Shown: positions 11,285 through 22,994, numbered from the stretch's first letter. The stretch: DNA of 64,000 nucleotides from Macrolepiota albuminosa (GCA_027475525.1 JAMWFC010000051.1:2369205-2433204), one strand, 5' to 3'. Notes: generated from the letters alone by a model not told the origin. A program made the numbers and translations.

Positions 11285-12720
11285 ATGTTGAGCACTGTCA
11301 AAGCCTCACGCGCACGTCTCTATGTACATTCACCTTCGCTTGCGATCAGACGCCTTTTAGCAACTGCACCTCCAAATAATGCGCTTATACCAGTCATTGA
11401 CTTTACCCAGTTTAGAGAAGCGGCCAGGCAATCTGAGCGGAAACATGTCGCTGACAAGATAGTATCTGCCTTCAAGGAAAGCGGTTTTATCTACTTGTCC
11501 GGACATGGGATACCTGCAAGTAAGTGAACCTCTTTTCACGTTTATTGGTACTCGCTGAAAACGTCCCAGGCACAATTCAAGGCGCTTTCTCAAAGGTGAT
11601 TGGATTATGTCTCTCGTGTGCATCTATTCAAATTATGACGATAGAGCGCCGAATTCTTTGCATTGCCTTCAGAGACCAAAGTAAATATTTCTATGGAAAT
11701 CTCAAGCGTTATTTTATGGACGTTTATAGGATAAACTTTCTTGGGAAGACCCACGTTCCAACCGTGGCTACGTGACTGTAGGACGTGAGCGTGTAACTCA
11801 ATCAGCAGATCCCGCTGAGATAGCTGCGCTCCGTGCTAAAGCCCCGGACTGTAAAGAATCTATGGAGATCGGACGAGATTGGGATGCCGAGTGGAAGAAT
11901 CAATGGCCTCAAGAGGCTGACGTGCCTAAGTTCAAAAAAACTATGTTGGACTTCTATCGTGTGAGTTCAACTTCCTGTAGTATAAGAAAGTCCAGTTGAG
12001 TCTCATTTTTTATAGACTTGTCATGATCTTCACGTCTATGTCATGCGGTCTATTGCACTTGGCCTTGATCTTGAAGAAGGCTTTTTTGATAAGAAAATTG
12101 ACGAACAATGTCACAACCTACGCCTCCTTTCATATCCACCGATTAAGACAGGTCTACTTCAAGATTCAGGACAGGCTCGGGCTGGGTCACATAGTGGTAT
12201 GTTCAATTCAAGCCACCAGTTGCGTATGCTAATGGCACACATGGCACGCAGACTATGGGACACTTACTCTTCTTTTCCAGGACTCGGTATGGCTTATGTC
12301 TGTTATCTCAAGCTCGCATTTTCCCACTGACAATAGGTAGGAGGCCTTGAGGTTCAAAATCCTCGCAGTGGCAGCTTTGTTCCTGCAACACCTATTGTAA
12401 GTCACTCTAATCAGCAGGATAATTACCTTCTGAGTATCAACGGCAAGCCGGGAACAATTGTGATCAATGCTGGTGATCTTCTTGCACGGTGGAGTAACGA
12501 TGTTTTGCGGTCCACCTTACATAGAGTGGTTGCGCCGCCTGCCAAACAAATTAAGGACGATGCGACTCTCATACCTGCACGTCAATCCATTGCCTTCTTC
12601 TGCAACCCGAATTTTTCGACTGAAGTGGCTTGCCTACCAAATTGCGGTAGAGTGGCAAGATACCCCCCTGTCAATGCCGGTGAATATATTGTAGGAAGAT
12701 TAGCAGTAACGTATTCATAA
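11285..12720 (+). CDS. 2-oxoglutarate/Fe(II)-dependent dioxygenase (isopenicillin-N-synthase-like), copy 1
   Basis: Seven exons (11285-11519, 11570-11595, 11645-11680, 11730-11960, 12016-12196, 12252-12286, 12337-12720) give 375 residues. Exons of 26, 36 and 35 bp are unusually small but all joins are in frame. The N-terminal DIOX_N part (VIDFTQF, GFIYLSGHGIP) and SWEDPRSNRGYV lead to the double-stranded beta-helix with the iron triad HSDYG (His, Asp; split by an intron) and the distal His in STLHRVV, followed by RQSIAFFCNP. This fold uses oxygen and 2-oxoglutarate to oxidise small molecules; the substrate is unknown. About 35 N-terminal residues before the domain are basic and Ser/Arg-rich, possibly a mitochondrial presequence. 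Confidence 0.88.
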
Positions 12721-14102
12721 ATGTAATGCATGACGATGAGGCTTGAAGCCGTGCAGTCATTCGTCGGAGGTCACCTTCATTATCAAAAATGAAATCTTTC
12801 TTCTGGGCAGCAGTCCACTTGCTGATGTTTTCCAGCTTGGATCCCTAAGTGGACCCCTCAAACCCAGAACAAGATGTGCCTTGTAGTCTTTCCAAACCAA
12901 GTTATCTTCATTGGCGTTTCCAGCCCTCGGCATACCAAGCTTTCGGTTCCTCTCGCAATATCGTCTCGGACCGCCGCCTGGCTCTCTGTGCATCGAGCCC
13001 AGCAGCCCGACCGATTCACATTTTCTCGCAGGCGCGAGATCTTCAGGGGTCTTATCCACCACGATTCTCTGGCATTATGGTCCGCAGGAAGCAGAACAAG
13101 ATTATCCCTTCATCGCATCTGTCCACTCAACCATATTCTTCAAGGAAGTTTCGAGAGGTCGAGAGGTTAAAACTTGTTTGAATTGAGCCTGCCTAGAGCT
13201 TCCAAACCGCGAAGTGTGGCTACAAACCAACGCTCCATATGCTTGATCTGTCTCCTTGATTCCTTTTCGCACTGCATGTTTCAAGTGCACAATCATCATT
13301 GGACACATCACTGACTTGGATTAGCCATACTATCAAGGTTCAACAAGGCGAGGGCCGCCGGGAGGTCATACGCATTTTCATATTTTTATTTTAACGTGAG
13401 TTACGCTTGTCTTGGCCTTGTCGATAAGATTCAAGCATTAAACGCGCATAGTCCTATAAATCGTCGCGAAAAGTCCGGTGGAAAAAAAGGCCCTGAAAAA
13501 AGAAACTGAAAGCAAGCACCCATTGTAGATGTACATACATCTGTTGATCAGTATTTCTGTTGAACGCCTTTTTCGAAATGAAGGTTCCTCCTGGTCTACG
13601 AATATGTCTTCGCCCGCAGTGGAATCAGTATTTCTGTTGAACGCCTTTTTCGAAATGAAGGTTCCTCCTGGTCTACGAATATGTCTTCGCCCGCAGTGGA
13701 CACGAACATGTCGTGGCTTAGAAATGTGAATGTGAAGCCGGGTCTTTGTTGACCAGTAACCTGACAAAAGTCAACCACGAGCACACTCACGCTTACAAAC
13801 ATTGAAGGAACAAACGCTAGGATTGAAGGATAAAAAGGAAAAAGGCACGTTCATCAAATACTCTTTTTTAAGCCCAACTCTATACGCGGAGATGTAATTT
13901 ATTCTTGACGGAGGACCGGAGCAAACAATTGTGAATCATGGATGGGCGTAAGTAATGGAAAGAAATGGATAAATATGATAGGTGATTAAATTGGGAAGCA
14001 AGTATGTATGTCGAGATTGGATGTAATGTTCACTAGCCGTGATCTAGCTGAAGAAATGATGCAACATGACGAAGATAACACCGAAAGTATCGGCAAATAT
14101 CC
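12721..14102. other. Intergenic between dioxygenase and RCC1 genes
   Basis: No convincing gene. 12721-12903 still matches the end of the second block; what follows has no partner in the window. It contains one 77-bp tandem duplication (13547-13700). Short ORFs on both strands carry no recognisable motifs. Confidence 0.5.
13547..13700. repeat. Exact 2 x 77-bp tandem duplication
   Basis: 13547-13623 equals 13624-13700 base for base, and identity stops at exactly 77 on both sides. It is one of nine period-77 duplications in the window, probably an untrimmed assembly overlap. It lies in non-coding DNA. Confidence 0.95.
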
Positions 14103-15875
14103 TTACTTCTTCCTAAACAATCCAAGTGTGTGCTGGCCGCCACAAGAAACCGATACCGCCGACCACGAGCCCCCTTCTTTGCGCACGACAATCTGAGGAG
14201 TCTTGACTTCTTCATCCGGAACACCCAATTCGCCCTGAATGCCTTGACCCCAGCAGTACAAAGCACCGGCTTTGGTGACTGCCATGTTATTATGAGAGCC
14301 AGAGGACACTTGGACGACTGGGTCCTCCATGTCAGGAAAGGTGACTAATGTAGGCTCAGGAATAAATTCCGAATCCGTGCGATTTTCAAATGCTGGGTCA
14401 TCATCGGCTAATCCAAGCTGTCCCGCATTGGAACGACCGCAGGCATAGACCTTGCCACTGGCTGTAAGGAATAGCGTGTGATGATCTCCTCCAACGATCT
14501 GTTCCACTGTGTCACCGTCAAGTTCTTCTTTGCTCAACCGCTTGACTTTCTGAGGGAGTTGGACGACAGCATCATCCGTAGATTCATATCCCGTTCCAAT
14601 CTGTCCCATGCTATTCAGTCCCCATCCCCATACATCTCCTTTGTCATCGACAGCAAAAGAGTGCCATGAGCCGGCGCCAATCCTTACTGCTTTACGACCG
14701 CGATTACCAAGCGTAATTTTTTCTGGGACGGTTCCATGTATTTTTCGACGTTCGAGGACCTTGCGTCCTAATTGAGCTTGCTCTCCAGCTCCCCAGGTGA
14801 GCACACTACCGTGAGTGGTCAGGACAAGAAGGTGGTTCGTTCCTGCAGCGATGCCAGAAACTTTTTCAACGTCTCCTGGTTTATGTGAGAGTTCCAAAAT
14901 CGGTGTGGGGTGGAACTGATGTTTTAATCCGCTCGAGAATCCAAGAGACCCTTCGTTTGCCTAGTAAGATGTTAACAAATGGAAAAGCAAGCGAAAGTGG
15001 TATTGAAACCTACTCGGAAAGAACCCCATACTCTGAGATCACCATGTATACTAAGAGCAGCACAAATACTGTCGCCGGTCGCAACCTGAACAGCACGAAA
15101 ATTTTCGTCAACCAGTGAGGTCAAAGGGTGCGGAACACTTGTAAGTTCATCAACATCCAGGAAAGAACCGGGATTTTGTGGATCTGGAACATCTTGCGTG
15201 ATACGTCCCAATGCCGCATCATCATTAGTTCCGCATGTCCAAACCTACAAAATACAATAAACAGTTCAATCAGAGCCTCAGCCAAGAAGGGGGAAAGACA
15301 CGCACAGTCCCTTTTTCGTCGATGAATACCGTGTGCAAGCCACCAGCCGCGATCGACTCTAGTCCTGCTCCGACTTCTCCAAAAGTGCCGTTTTGCATCT
15401 GGTTTTCAGCCCATACATTTCGCTTGGGCTTGTCATGCTGGTCTAGGTCATCTGGTCCCGTACCAAACTGACCAAAGTTCCCAGCACCCCAAACGAAGAG
15501 CTGGAGGCCAGGTCGCTTGACCTCCGGCGGTACAGGCAGCGGATTGAAGTATGGCCGTTGCTGGGGTACTGGTGCTTCCTTGATCGGTGCGAGCTTGACA
15601 CTAGGCTTTTTGTTCAAAGGTTGAGCGGCCCTATTAGACTTTGGTTTACGCGAAGATCGCGGGGCCTGTGCGGGAGGATCATTTTCAGGTTTTTGGGCTG
15701 TAGTAGTGCGAGAGCGTTTAGAAACGGGCGAGGGAGCGCGTTCCTGAGAGGCTGCTCTTTTCTTGGATGCATTACTTCTATTGGATCGGTTGGATGCCGT
15801 TTTTCTTAGCGGTGTAGGCTCTGGTTTGGTAGCTGGTTTGACCGAGGCTGCTCGCGCGGAGCGACGGAGGGTCAT
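14103..15875 (-). CDS. RCC1: RCC1-family protein (Ran guanine-nucleotide exchange factor type)
   Basis: Exons 15875-15306, 15244-15014 and 14960-14103 give 552 residues, introns 61 and 53 bp. The first about 130 residues are basic and Ser/Pro-rich with clusters such as KKRAASQER and SKRSRTT, typical nuclear-localisation/chromatin tails. Then come RCC1 blades: VWGAGNFGQFGTG, GTVWTCGTNDDAALGR, VLTWGAGEQAQLGR, VWGWGLNSMGQIGTG, VYACGRSNAGQLGL, LYCWGQGIQGELG. It ends with the closing blade GGQHTLGLF. The overall form matches fungal Pim1/Prp20, which loads Ran with GTP on chromatin. The ATG at 15875 is chosen because the ORF upstream runs into a 77-bp duplicated segment. Confidence 0.9.
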
Positions 15876-16605
15876 TTCACCAATCAAAGAATGCGACAAG
15901 CTACCGGTGGTCGTCAGAGGCACAGCGAGTATGAGCGAAACGCTGTGTTGGTGGTAGGAACGAAAGGGTAGAAGGACCCAAAGCCGGTCGTCAGAGGCAC
16001 AGCGAGTATGAGCGAAACGCTGTGTTGGTGGTAGGAACGAAAGGGTAGAAGGACCCAAAGCCAGGCACCGAGCGCCGGTTAAACAGTCGAGGCATCACGT
16101 GACAATCGCGTTGTGGGTCTTTGTTGACGCGCCGAGTTACTACTGCTATCTTATTGTACCGCGGATACCACACTCAGAAACCTGTGCAAACTGACACTAC
16201 CGTTTGTGGATTCAACCAACTTCACTGAGAGTTTTACGCTCTGTATCGGTACCCTTTCTTCAATGGTTTGACATTCAACCACCCAAATATTCAATCTATC
16301 ACAATTCAATTTAGTGCTCTGATTTGCTTTAGAGTCCATTCCCTATTATATTTATTGATGTTATTGCTATTTCATCAGAATGAATCTTATGATGAACGAG
16401 GAGAGGTAAAGAGGTCTACTCTTTACAGGAATACTTTTTTCAAAATGAAACTTTTCAAGAGAAAATCAGGGATCGGTCTGAATGAAAAATCGTAATTCGA
16501 AGATCACTTAACTCTAGCCAGCTCTGATTGTGTATCATATTCCGCACATTGCAATACACAAGCTGGAGTAGAGGCTGAAGAAATAACCCAAGATGATTCT
16601 CCTGA
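15876..16605. other. RCC1 upstream region up to the gap
   Basis: Probable RCC1 promoter, then DNA with no recognisable gene. 15909-16062 is a 77-bp tandem duplication. The last 100 bases before the gap do not encode the missing aldehyde dehydrogenase C-terminus in any frame. Confidence 0.5.
15909..16062. repeat. Exact 2 x 77-bp tandem duplication
   Basis: 15909-15985 equals 15986-16062, identity ending at exactly 77. It lies upstream of the RCC1 start and creates an artificial N-terminal extension of that ORF. Confidence 0.95.
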
Positions 16606-16705
16606 NNNNNNNNNNNNNNNNNNNNNNNNNNNNNNNNNNNNNNNNNNNNNNNNNNNNNNNNNNNNNNNNNNNNNNNNNNNNNNNNNNNNNNNNNNNNNNN
16701 NNNNN
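16606..16705. other. Assembly gap (100 N)
   Basis: Exactly 100 N, the customary placeholder for a gap of unknown length. It cuts the aldehyde dehydrogenase gene on its right side. Confidence 0.99.
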
Positions 16706-18335
16706 AAGCCATCCAAAGGAGATGCTCCAGTTAGTCTGTGGCCACCGCACAAGACCTTGGCTTGCATCCTGCCAAGTATTCCCTCAATACGTGTCAGATG
16801 ATGCTCTGAAATGACTGGACCCATAGTTGATTGAGGGTTCATTGCTATTGACTGTTCAAATACTATGAAACATTTTCAAAAGAGGACACCTCACGGTTTC
16901 CTATTCTATTCCTGATGTTCTCTGTCTTCTCAACCAAAGCGGACATAAATGAGTCGTAAACACCGTCCTGAATGATGATCCTTGTGCCAGACACACACGT
17001 CTGTCCTGAAGCGATAAAGGACGCAAACGCTACGCCGTTAACTGCTGATGGAATGTCAGCATCGTCAAAAACGAGAATGGGCGCCTGTTTCTCTAAAATG
17101 AACACGCATTACATCAAGAAAATGAAGAAGCACGCCTTTCCACCCAGTTCTGCTGTGAAAGAAGCAATATTCACTCCCGCTATCTGACCCACAGCACGTC
17201 CTGTTTGATTACTTGCTGTAACATCAATCTTGCGGACATGAGGGTGACTGACAATTGCTTTGCCAACAGTTGCGCCAATCCCAGGCAATACAGTGAGGAC
17301 TCCAGCAGGGACTGGGGAGCATTGCTTTATCTATCTGGAATGCAAACAGAAGGACAACAGCTTACTTCCGGCTTGGGCTGCCATATCTGCAAATTCCAAG
17401 ACTGTGATGGGTGCCAACTGTGCAGGCGAAAATTCAACACGAGGTTCTCAGCATAGAGATAGATACGTGCTTCAGATGGTTTTACAACGACAGAGTTCCC
17501 AGCTGCCAACGCAGGCGCAATCTTCTTAATGGCAATTAGAAGCGGATGATTGAACGGCTGTAGTTTTGGTCGATACAGTATGACGAAATTAAGTACATAG
17601 TATCTCTCACAGTTATTTGTACGACCAGACCCAATGGGACGCGTTGGACATAATTTAACAAGTTTCCCTGCGTTGGTGCTACGAAACCTTGGTACGTCCG
17701 GAGTATAGCTGCGAAATAGTCACTATATGGCTTAGTCCATGTTCCTTGCGCGATAGTTGTCGCAATGGCTTACGCACAGCCACTCAGGCAGACGGCTCAA
17801 CTGTACCTTCATCTCCCGGATTGGTCGGCCTGTCTGAAGTGTTTCAATCACAGCTAGCTCGGATATCCGCTCCTCTAGCAAGCGCGCGAGCTTCGAGAGG
17901 ACTTTGGACCGATGGATAGCCGGGGCCTTAGACCATATTCCCGACTGAAATGCATCCTGTGCACCGTTGATTGCGTCTTGCACAAATCCCTCTGACACTG
18001 ATGCGACTCTGTTTAACACGACATAAGTATGATCATAGTCGCTGGCTAGGCACACTACTATTCACTTGCAGAGACTTTCTCCAGTTGCAGGATTGGACAC
18101 AGTGAATCTGTTTATGTAGGAAATTATTGAATTTCAGCAGCCGAAGGACTCACTCTTGTCCTTTGTTGCCTAGTAAGGTTTGGCTATTTATTGCGAAGGG
18201 AGCATATCGAGCCTTGATGTGAAGTGACCGCTGTGATGTGGACAAGTTTATAGACTTCACACGGCAAAATTTTACAATTAAAACAGAACGAGACCATGAC
18301 CTAGTCCATGAAGGCGAATTTACAGCCAATGACAT
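16706..18335 (-). CDS. Aldehyde dehydrogenase, 3' part lost at the gap
   Basis: NAD(P)-dependent aldehyde oxidation family. Starting at the ATG at 18335, exons 18335-18154, 18107-18066, 18008-17778 and 17722 onward carry EFTVSNPATGES, VLSKLARLLEERI, EWLDYFAAILRT, TPFNHPLLIAIKKIAPALAA and GNSVVVKPSE. The catalytic Glu is in TAELGGK and the catalytic Cys in SGQTCVSGTR. The sequence stops at ASPLDG by the gap, so roughly the last 120-150 residues are missing. Two junctions (after KPSE near 17475 and after ELGGK near 17115) keep frame only if the introns begin with GC, not GT. These are either GC-AG introns or signs of sequence error or decay. Confidence 0.85.
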
Positions 18336-18543
18336 GAGTAGTTGCAATTATCAATAACGAGCATGCCAGTGATAGACAGCGCGATGTCGTGACAGGGTCA
18401 CAAGGGATCACATAACAGCGTCATAATACCGAGTGTTGAGAGGAACTCGAAGAACTCAACCTTGTGCACTTATGAAAAATATTCTCTGCTCATCGGCAAG
18501 GTTACTACTGATCATGATGGACTCGATCTAGGATGGATATACA

Positions 18544-19971
18544 TTACGGGGTAGACATAGGAGGACGAGGAGTTGTGGGCATAAAAGACCGACTAAAAAT
18601 GTCTGATTTGAGCGCCATTATCCATGAAATCAAACACACTCACCGATTCAATACAAGTCCTTTCAATGCTCTAATCTCGCGTCTGAACTCTTCCTCCGCA
18701 GGGCCGATTGATGGAGAATGTCCGCTTAAGAATCCCGCTGCACTCGATGGTGCCTGGAATGGCATGTACATCTGGGTGCTTATATAGCCAGTAAACTCTG
18801 AGAGCGCCTGTAGAGTGTGCTCGCGTGAATTATGTCTAGGCTCGGAATTTTTGGGCAGAGAAATCATGAGCTTCTTCATTGACTTGACTACTGGAGAGGG
18901 CTCCGCGGGAGCAGGATTAAGATAAGACCAACGCGTGGGTTTCTGGTCTTCCCTGCTTTCTCTTTCAGGAGTCGTACCTATAAACAGCGGAGAAGTGGAA
19001 AGCGTTTTCCACAGTAACTCCTACGTGAAGAAAAATCAATATAAGCCTCGAGGTGGCAATGACAGGAATTCGAACTTCATATATCTGCCCCTCCTCGGAT
19101 ACAAGCCACGGAATTTGACCCTCGATATAACGGAACAGTTCCTCTGTTGTCGGCTGTGACACTTCACCTTCTTTCCCTTTACTTAAACTCTGCAAACTGC
19201 ATCGAAGGAGGGTAATTGGAGGGATATTGTGCATAATAGGATTCTTGTCGTCGAGTAGTTTCAGAATGTCTGCGATCGTACGACAAAGTTGGAAAGGCGG
19301 AGCCTCCTGAGATGGATCTGGCGTAGGAAGGACGGTATTTACTTCGGTTTGTGAATTCTTAAGGGACACAAGAGACTCATTGAGTTTCCGTAGCAAAGAA
19401 AGATGATGCTTTTGAAGAGACTGTCGTGCTAACGCCGTTTTTATGATTCGAGGGAGAAAGAAACGCTGTCTCGAAACGATGAAGCACTCAACCGAACAAG
19501 AAGAAACGAACCCATACGTAATATATGAAAATAAGAGCAGCAGACCCTCCTACAATCCAGGAGAAGATGCGAGAGAGGCCAAGCAGAAGGGTGGGAAGAT
19601 TGGATGGTGGTAATTGTGGATATGCTCTTGGAGGAATCGCTGGCCTTTGTACTGGCTTGGGTCCTCTTTCAAACAGATACCCATGTCGACAGGAAGGAAA
19701 GACTCACAATCTCATTTATAAGGCTGTCAATCTCGCTTTCATTGAGGCCTTTTTCAAGAAGGAATTGACGTTTTGCCGCAACATCCTGGCGCATGATCTG
19801 CGGAGATTGGAGGAAGCCGCGAGCTCGAGAGCGCAACTCTGACCGGTCTGGCACAGAAGTTGTCGAGATCTCTGACCCAGATTCGGATTTTGTAGGTTCG
19901 GAAGGTGGGGCATGCTGAGTCGACGAAGAAGGTTCTGAGGAATCAGTGTCTGGAGCCTTTGCTTCAGTCAT
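18544..19971 (-). CDS. PEX14: Peroxisomal docking protein Pex14
   Basis: Five exons (19971-19708, 19655-19518, 19465-19076, 19020-18644, 18592-18544) give 405 residues with all phases consistent. The Pex14 N-terminal domain that binds Pex5 and Pex19 is clear: FLQSPQIMRQDVAAKRQFL then KGLNESEIDSLINEI. A Pro-rich linker and one hydrophobic segment (LFSWIVGG-type, IFSWIVGGSAALIFIYY) follow, then a helical region (ALARQSLQKHHLSLLRKLNE) and a Ser/Pro-rich tail ending MPTTPRPPMSTP. Pex14 sits in the peroxisomal membrane in the import docking complex. The donor of intron 3 (GTTCGA at 19075) and the acceptor AAG of intron 1 are non-consensus but needed for frame. Confidence 0.9.
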
Positions 19972-20474
19972 GTTTGATGGTTTATGCTTGAGCAAGACCA
20001 GGCTTTCGGTGGTCAAACCTTGAAATTCACGCGGGAATGAACGAATGCCGGTCACGTCTCCGGCCACACGGCCCGCGATTTGACCTCATCCCCAGTGAGA
20101 ACAGGATCTGATATAGTCTGATGATATCTGAGAGTTTCTGCGCTGCTGATAACCACAGAATATGCAGAAATTTTCTATAATTTTCAGAGGTATTTCTGAC
20201 GAGAGTTGGCAAATTCTGTGAACTGGCATCCACTTCTCTGCCGTTATCTGTTCTTGTCTGTATTGAACCGAACACATCCGATTGTCCATTTCAAAAAATG
20301 TACAGAAATAATTGTTTATAATCTGTAGTTATCTGAATACAATGGCATCTATCTGAGCATTCTAAAATACATGTATCACGACGGCAAATGTAAGAAACTT
20401 CAAATAAAGAACAAATACGGAGGACATAGCATACCAGAGTGTCGGTTTGAAAGTGTCAAGAAATGATCGAGGTC
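19972..20474. other. PEX14 upstream and flanking DNA
   Basis: About 500 bp with no supported gene; AT-rich toward 20280-20420. Confidence 0.5.
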
Positions 20475-21060
20475 TCAGTCATCGGTTGTCTTGGTTCCTT
20501 TCTTGTGGGCCTTGGTACACTCCTTCGAACGATCCTGGTATATCTGGAAGCATATCGTCAAGTCAATTTCTCAATCTAACAATATGTGAAACTTACCTTT
20601 CTGGTTTCTGCGTTGCAAGCCTCCCATACATCAACAAACTCGGCTTTAGTTGCATCTGGGTATGATTTCAGATAATTGATAGCACAAATGTTTCTGGACA
20701 GTTCAAGAAGTTATTATTATTATAGAGTAAGTACAAACAAACTTACTGAGCTGATGTTAATCCTTCTTTTACTTTTAGTCGTTTTGTTTTTAATTTCTTA
20801 GCATGGGCAGTGGCAGTGGGTTCACATAAGAACAAGGAAAGTTTTGAAAACATACTGACAATGGAATTTTGATAGGCACCTGCAATAGAGTAAGAAAGTG
20901 AGAATAAAGAAGATTTTGAAGACGTGCCTGCAATGGGTTTATGGGTGGTGCCTGCAACATCAAGGGCATTGGTGCATGTGATGGAGTAGGATTTTGAGCA
21001 TGCAACAAAAGCAATGACATGGAAATCAGTGCCTGCAATGGCAAGAGAGCTGGCACCCAC
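20475..21060 (-). CDS. Small HMG-box-like protein, probably mobile-element derived
   Basis: Three blocks join in frame on the minus strand: an ORF from the ATG at 21060 ending KVKEGLTSA, a middle exon (NICAINYLKSYPDATKAEF, VDVWEACNAETRK) and a last exon IYQDRSKECTKAHKKG to a stop at 20475-20477. The spacing of Pro-Asp-Ala, Glu-Phe, Trp-x-Ala, Arg-Lys-x-Tyr and Lys resembles the second and third helices of an HMG box. The N-terminal part is repetitive (AIAGT-like units) and may not be coding. It lies 185 bp from the outer retrotransposon. The function is unrecognised beyond this resemblance. Confidence 0.35.
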
Positions 21061-21245
21061 CTGTGATGAGGATATATGTGAAGATACCAGATTTGACTGG
21101 TGTAGTAGGCATAGACAAGTCGCTCATGGTATAAGTTGTGAATCAACAAGCGTGTCATCACCCGTGACAACTTGACACGCGATTTTGACAATGTGTCTGT
21201 TTCATATCTAAATTTAGAGTTACACAAGAACCCCCCAGAAGGCGT

Positions 21246-22288
21246 TGATAGGCTTCTACTCGGACTGAGCGCATCAAGGGACATTATAGGCCGACCAACA
21301 CTTGACACACTAAAGGCTCTAGCGACCAGCCTTGGGTACAGAGCAGCCCTAGCGCGGGCGCTCTATGGCAAGACTTATCCATTCATCTCAATCACCAGTA
21401 TCAGCCCCTCAGCGCACTCCACTCAGTTACTTTGAAGACCAAGAAGACTCAGGACTCATAGCGCTAGCATAACGGCGGGAGGGGACTCTGACCAAACCCC
21501 GATCAGTACTGGAAGGAGTTAGCAATTGGCGCTGTCAATCACCGAGGCACCTCAATCAGAAGTCTAAAAGAATCAATGACGACGAGACAGGATACACGCA
21601 GACCCGACATTTAAATCTATCAAAATATGGTACAATGTTTAGCGCCGGAATTAGCGCTCACGGCGTCTGTCGAGGATTCTCCGACCATACCCCGGGATGG
21701 CATGACCAATTAAATTACATCGAAAAGTGAGCAAACTCGTACCACTTCTAAGTAGTTTTAGAGTCGCCGTTGGTCGCCGTCACCCATGTGCTGCAGGTCG
21801 CCGTTGACAGGTGGCCGTTAGCTACAGTCACGAAGGGAGGCGCTAAGCGGTAGCGCCGCCAATGGACTTATTTTGGAAATAAGGTAGCGCATAGTATAAA
21901 AACTAGCTACTTGCCATGTATATAACAACGAATCGTAACCTCTTGAGCACCCAGTTACACTTAGCGTTCAAATCGCGCTAGCGTTGCCTGACTTTGCCAC
22001 CAAGTTCGGCGCTAGCTTCGTCTATCTCGTCTTCGTCGTTTACGGTGCCACCTACGGGCACGCTACGCTGCGCTATTCGTTTCTTTCTCTATAATTTCTC
22101 CTAAACTACGACGCTTACCACTTGCTAGGTAGCATCCGAGGCGCTATCGTCTAGCGCATCGCCCTAACACCTCTGCTCGAGCACACCGGGACCCTGCCGG
22201 GACTCCTCACAAACCCGTACGCCAGGCACTGGAGACGGCGTTGTACTGCGTATACGTCCAGCGCACCCAACCACAGTTGGCGTCATCA
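21246..22288 (+). repeat. Element A 5' LTR
   Basis: 1043 bp, TG...CA ends with TGAT/ATCA inverted termini, nearly identical to 45247-46289. It shares its terminal bases with element B's LTR but not the body. Confidence 0.95.
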
Positions 22289-22290
22289 TT

Positions 22291-22308
22291 TTGGAGCCCA
22301 CCGCGAGG
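22291..22308 (+). other. Element A primer-binding site
   Basis: TTGGAGCCCACCGCGAGG begins two bases after the 5' LTR and is repeated exactly at the same place in element B. It should pair with the 3' end of a host tRNA; I cannot identify which. Confidence 0.65.
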
Positions 22309-22317
22309 GGTTCTATT

Positions 22318-22994
22318 GAGGCAGAATTCCGCCGGAAACTCGAGCCCAGCGACAGCGCCGCCTCCTATTGGAGAGCGCGTTTGAACAAACCTTAACTGAG
22401 TCACCACACTTACCAGGCGCGCTACCGAGGCAGACTTTAGATCAGGAACTTGAAGCCGCTCCAGATAGCTTGGCTGAAAGCTTCTTCCCATTTTCCCGAC
22501 CGTTCGAATACTTAGCAGGTGAAAACCATACACCGCTTACTCCTTTGGAAGAGCTGTCTAGGTCATTATCGCCAGAACCTAGCGACTCAGAATTACCCGA
22601 GCCAGTACCGACTACAACTACGCCAAGCGAAACTACCACTAACACTACTATTCCCACCACGACGTCGACGCCAGCTAGTATGGAGCAGGCAAACACACCG
22701 CGTATGCCGCCAAGAAACCACTTCTCGTCGCCAAAATGGGACGAGACGAAACCTCGCGAGCTAACACAGTATTTTCGAGAATTGGAATATTTATTACGCG
22801 ACTGCCGAGTCACCGACAACACCCAAATGAAAGAATACGCCGCCAGATACGTTTCCTACGATACCGCGGAATCCTGGACGGGACTGGATGAGTTTCAAGG
22901 ATTAACACGAGAGGCGGTGCCAAGGTCGTTTACCTACGAGGAATGGAAAAAGGCGATCATTAAACTGTACCCTGGCGCTGAAGAATCCACGCGC
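22318..22994 (+). CDS. Element A gag, 5' part (interrupted by element B)
   Basis: The first ATG is at 22681 (MEQANTPRMPPRNHF). The same frame is open without an ATG from about 22318 and matches the upstream frame of B in places (IPPETR, LPGALP, TPLTPL). The gag core contains WDETKPRELTQYFRELEYL and YAARYVSYDTAESW. The frame ends in the GCGC target site of element B at 22991-22994 and resumes at 34325, where YTVLEIQKLVQ continues the alignment with the intact B gag. Confidence 0.85.

Larger units (their letters stand above)
1..12903. repeat. Six-gene block, copy 1 (pairs with 51027-64000)
   Basis: Every base from the left edge to about 12903 aligns co-linearly with 51027-64000. The offset drifts only from 51026 through 51032 to 51020 because of small indels, plus 77 bp at the very end. 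Differences are scattered single-base changes and short indels, mostly silent or intergenic. Both ends of the homology are cut by the window, so its true extent is unknown. It is either a segmental duplication or two haplotypes of one locus. Confidence 0.95.

Noticed and set aside
12397..12417. GTAAGT...CAGCAG looked like an intron in the dioxygenase gene
   Set aside because: It would be only 21 bp, far below every other intron here, and it reads through in frame as seven codons.
12671..13062. Possible minus-strand gene ending ISKWTAAQKKDFIF, downstream of the dioxygenase
   Set aside because: It overlaps the dioxygenase coding end antisense, the upstream exons cannot be joined convincingly, and copy 2 has a one-base insertion giving a stop.
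13547..13700. 77-bp repeats as minisatellite or CRISPR-like units
   Set aside because: Only two units each, no spacers, unrelated sequences at each site, and a uniform length that points to assembly.
22442..22822. Minus-strand 126-codon ORF rich in Val/Gly
   Set aside because: It is the shadow of the Thr/Pro-rich stretch of element A gag.
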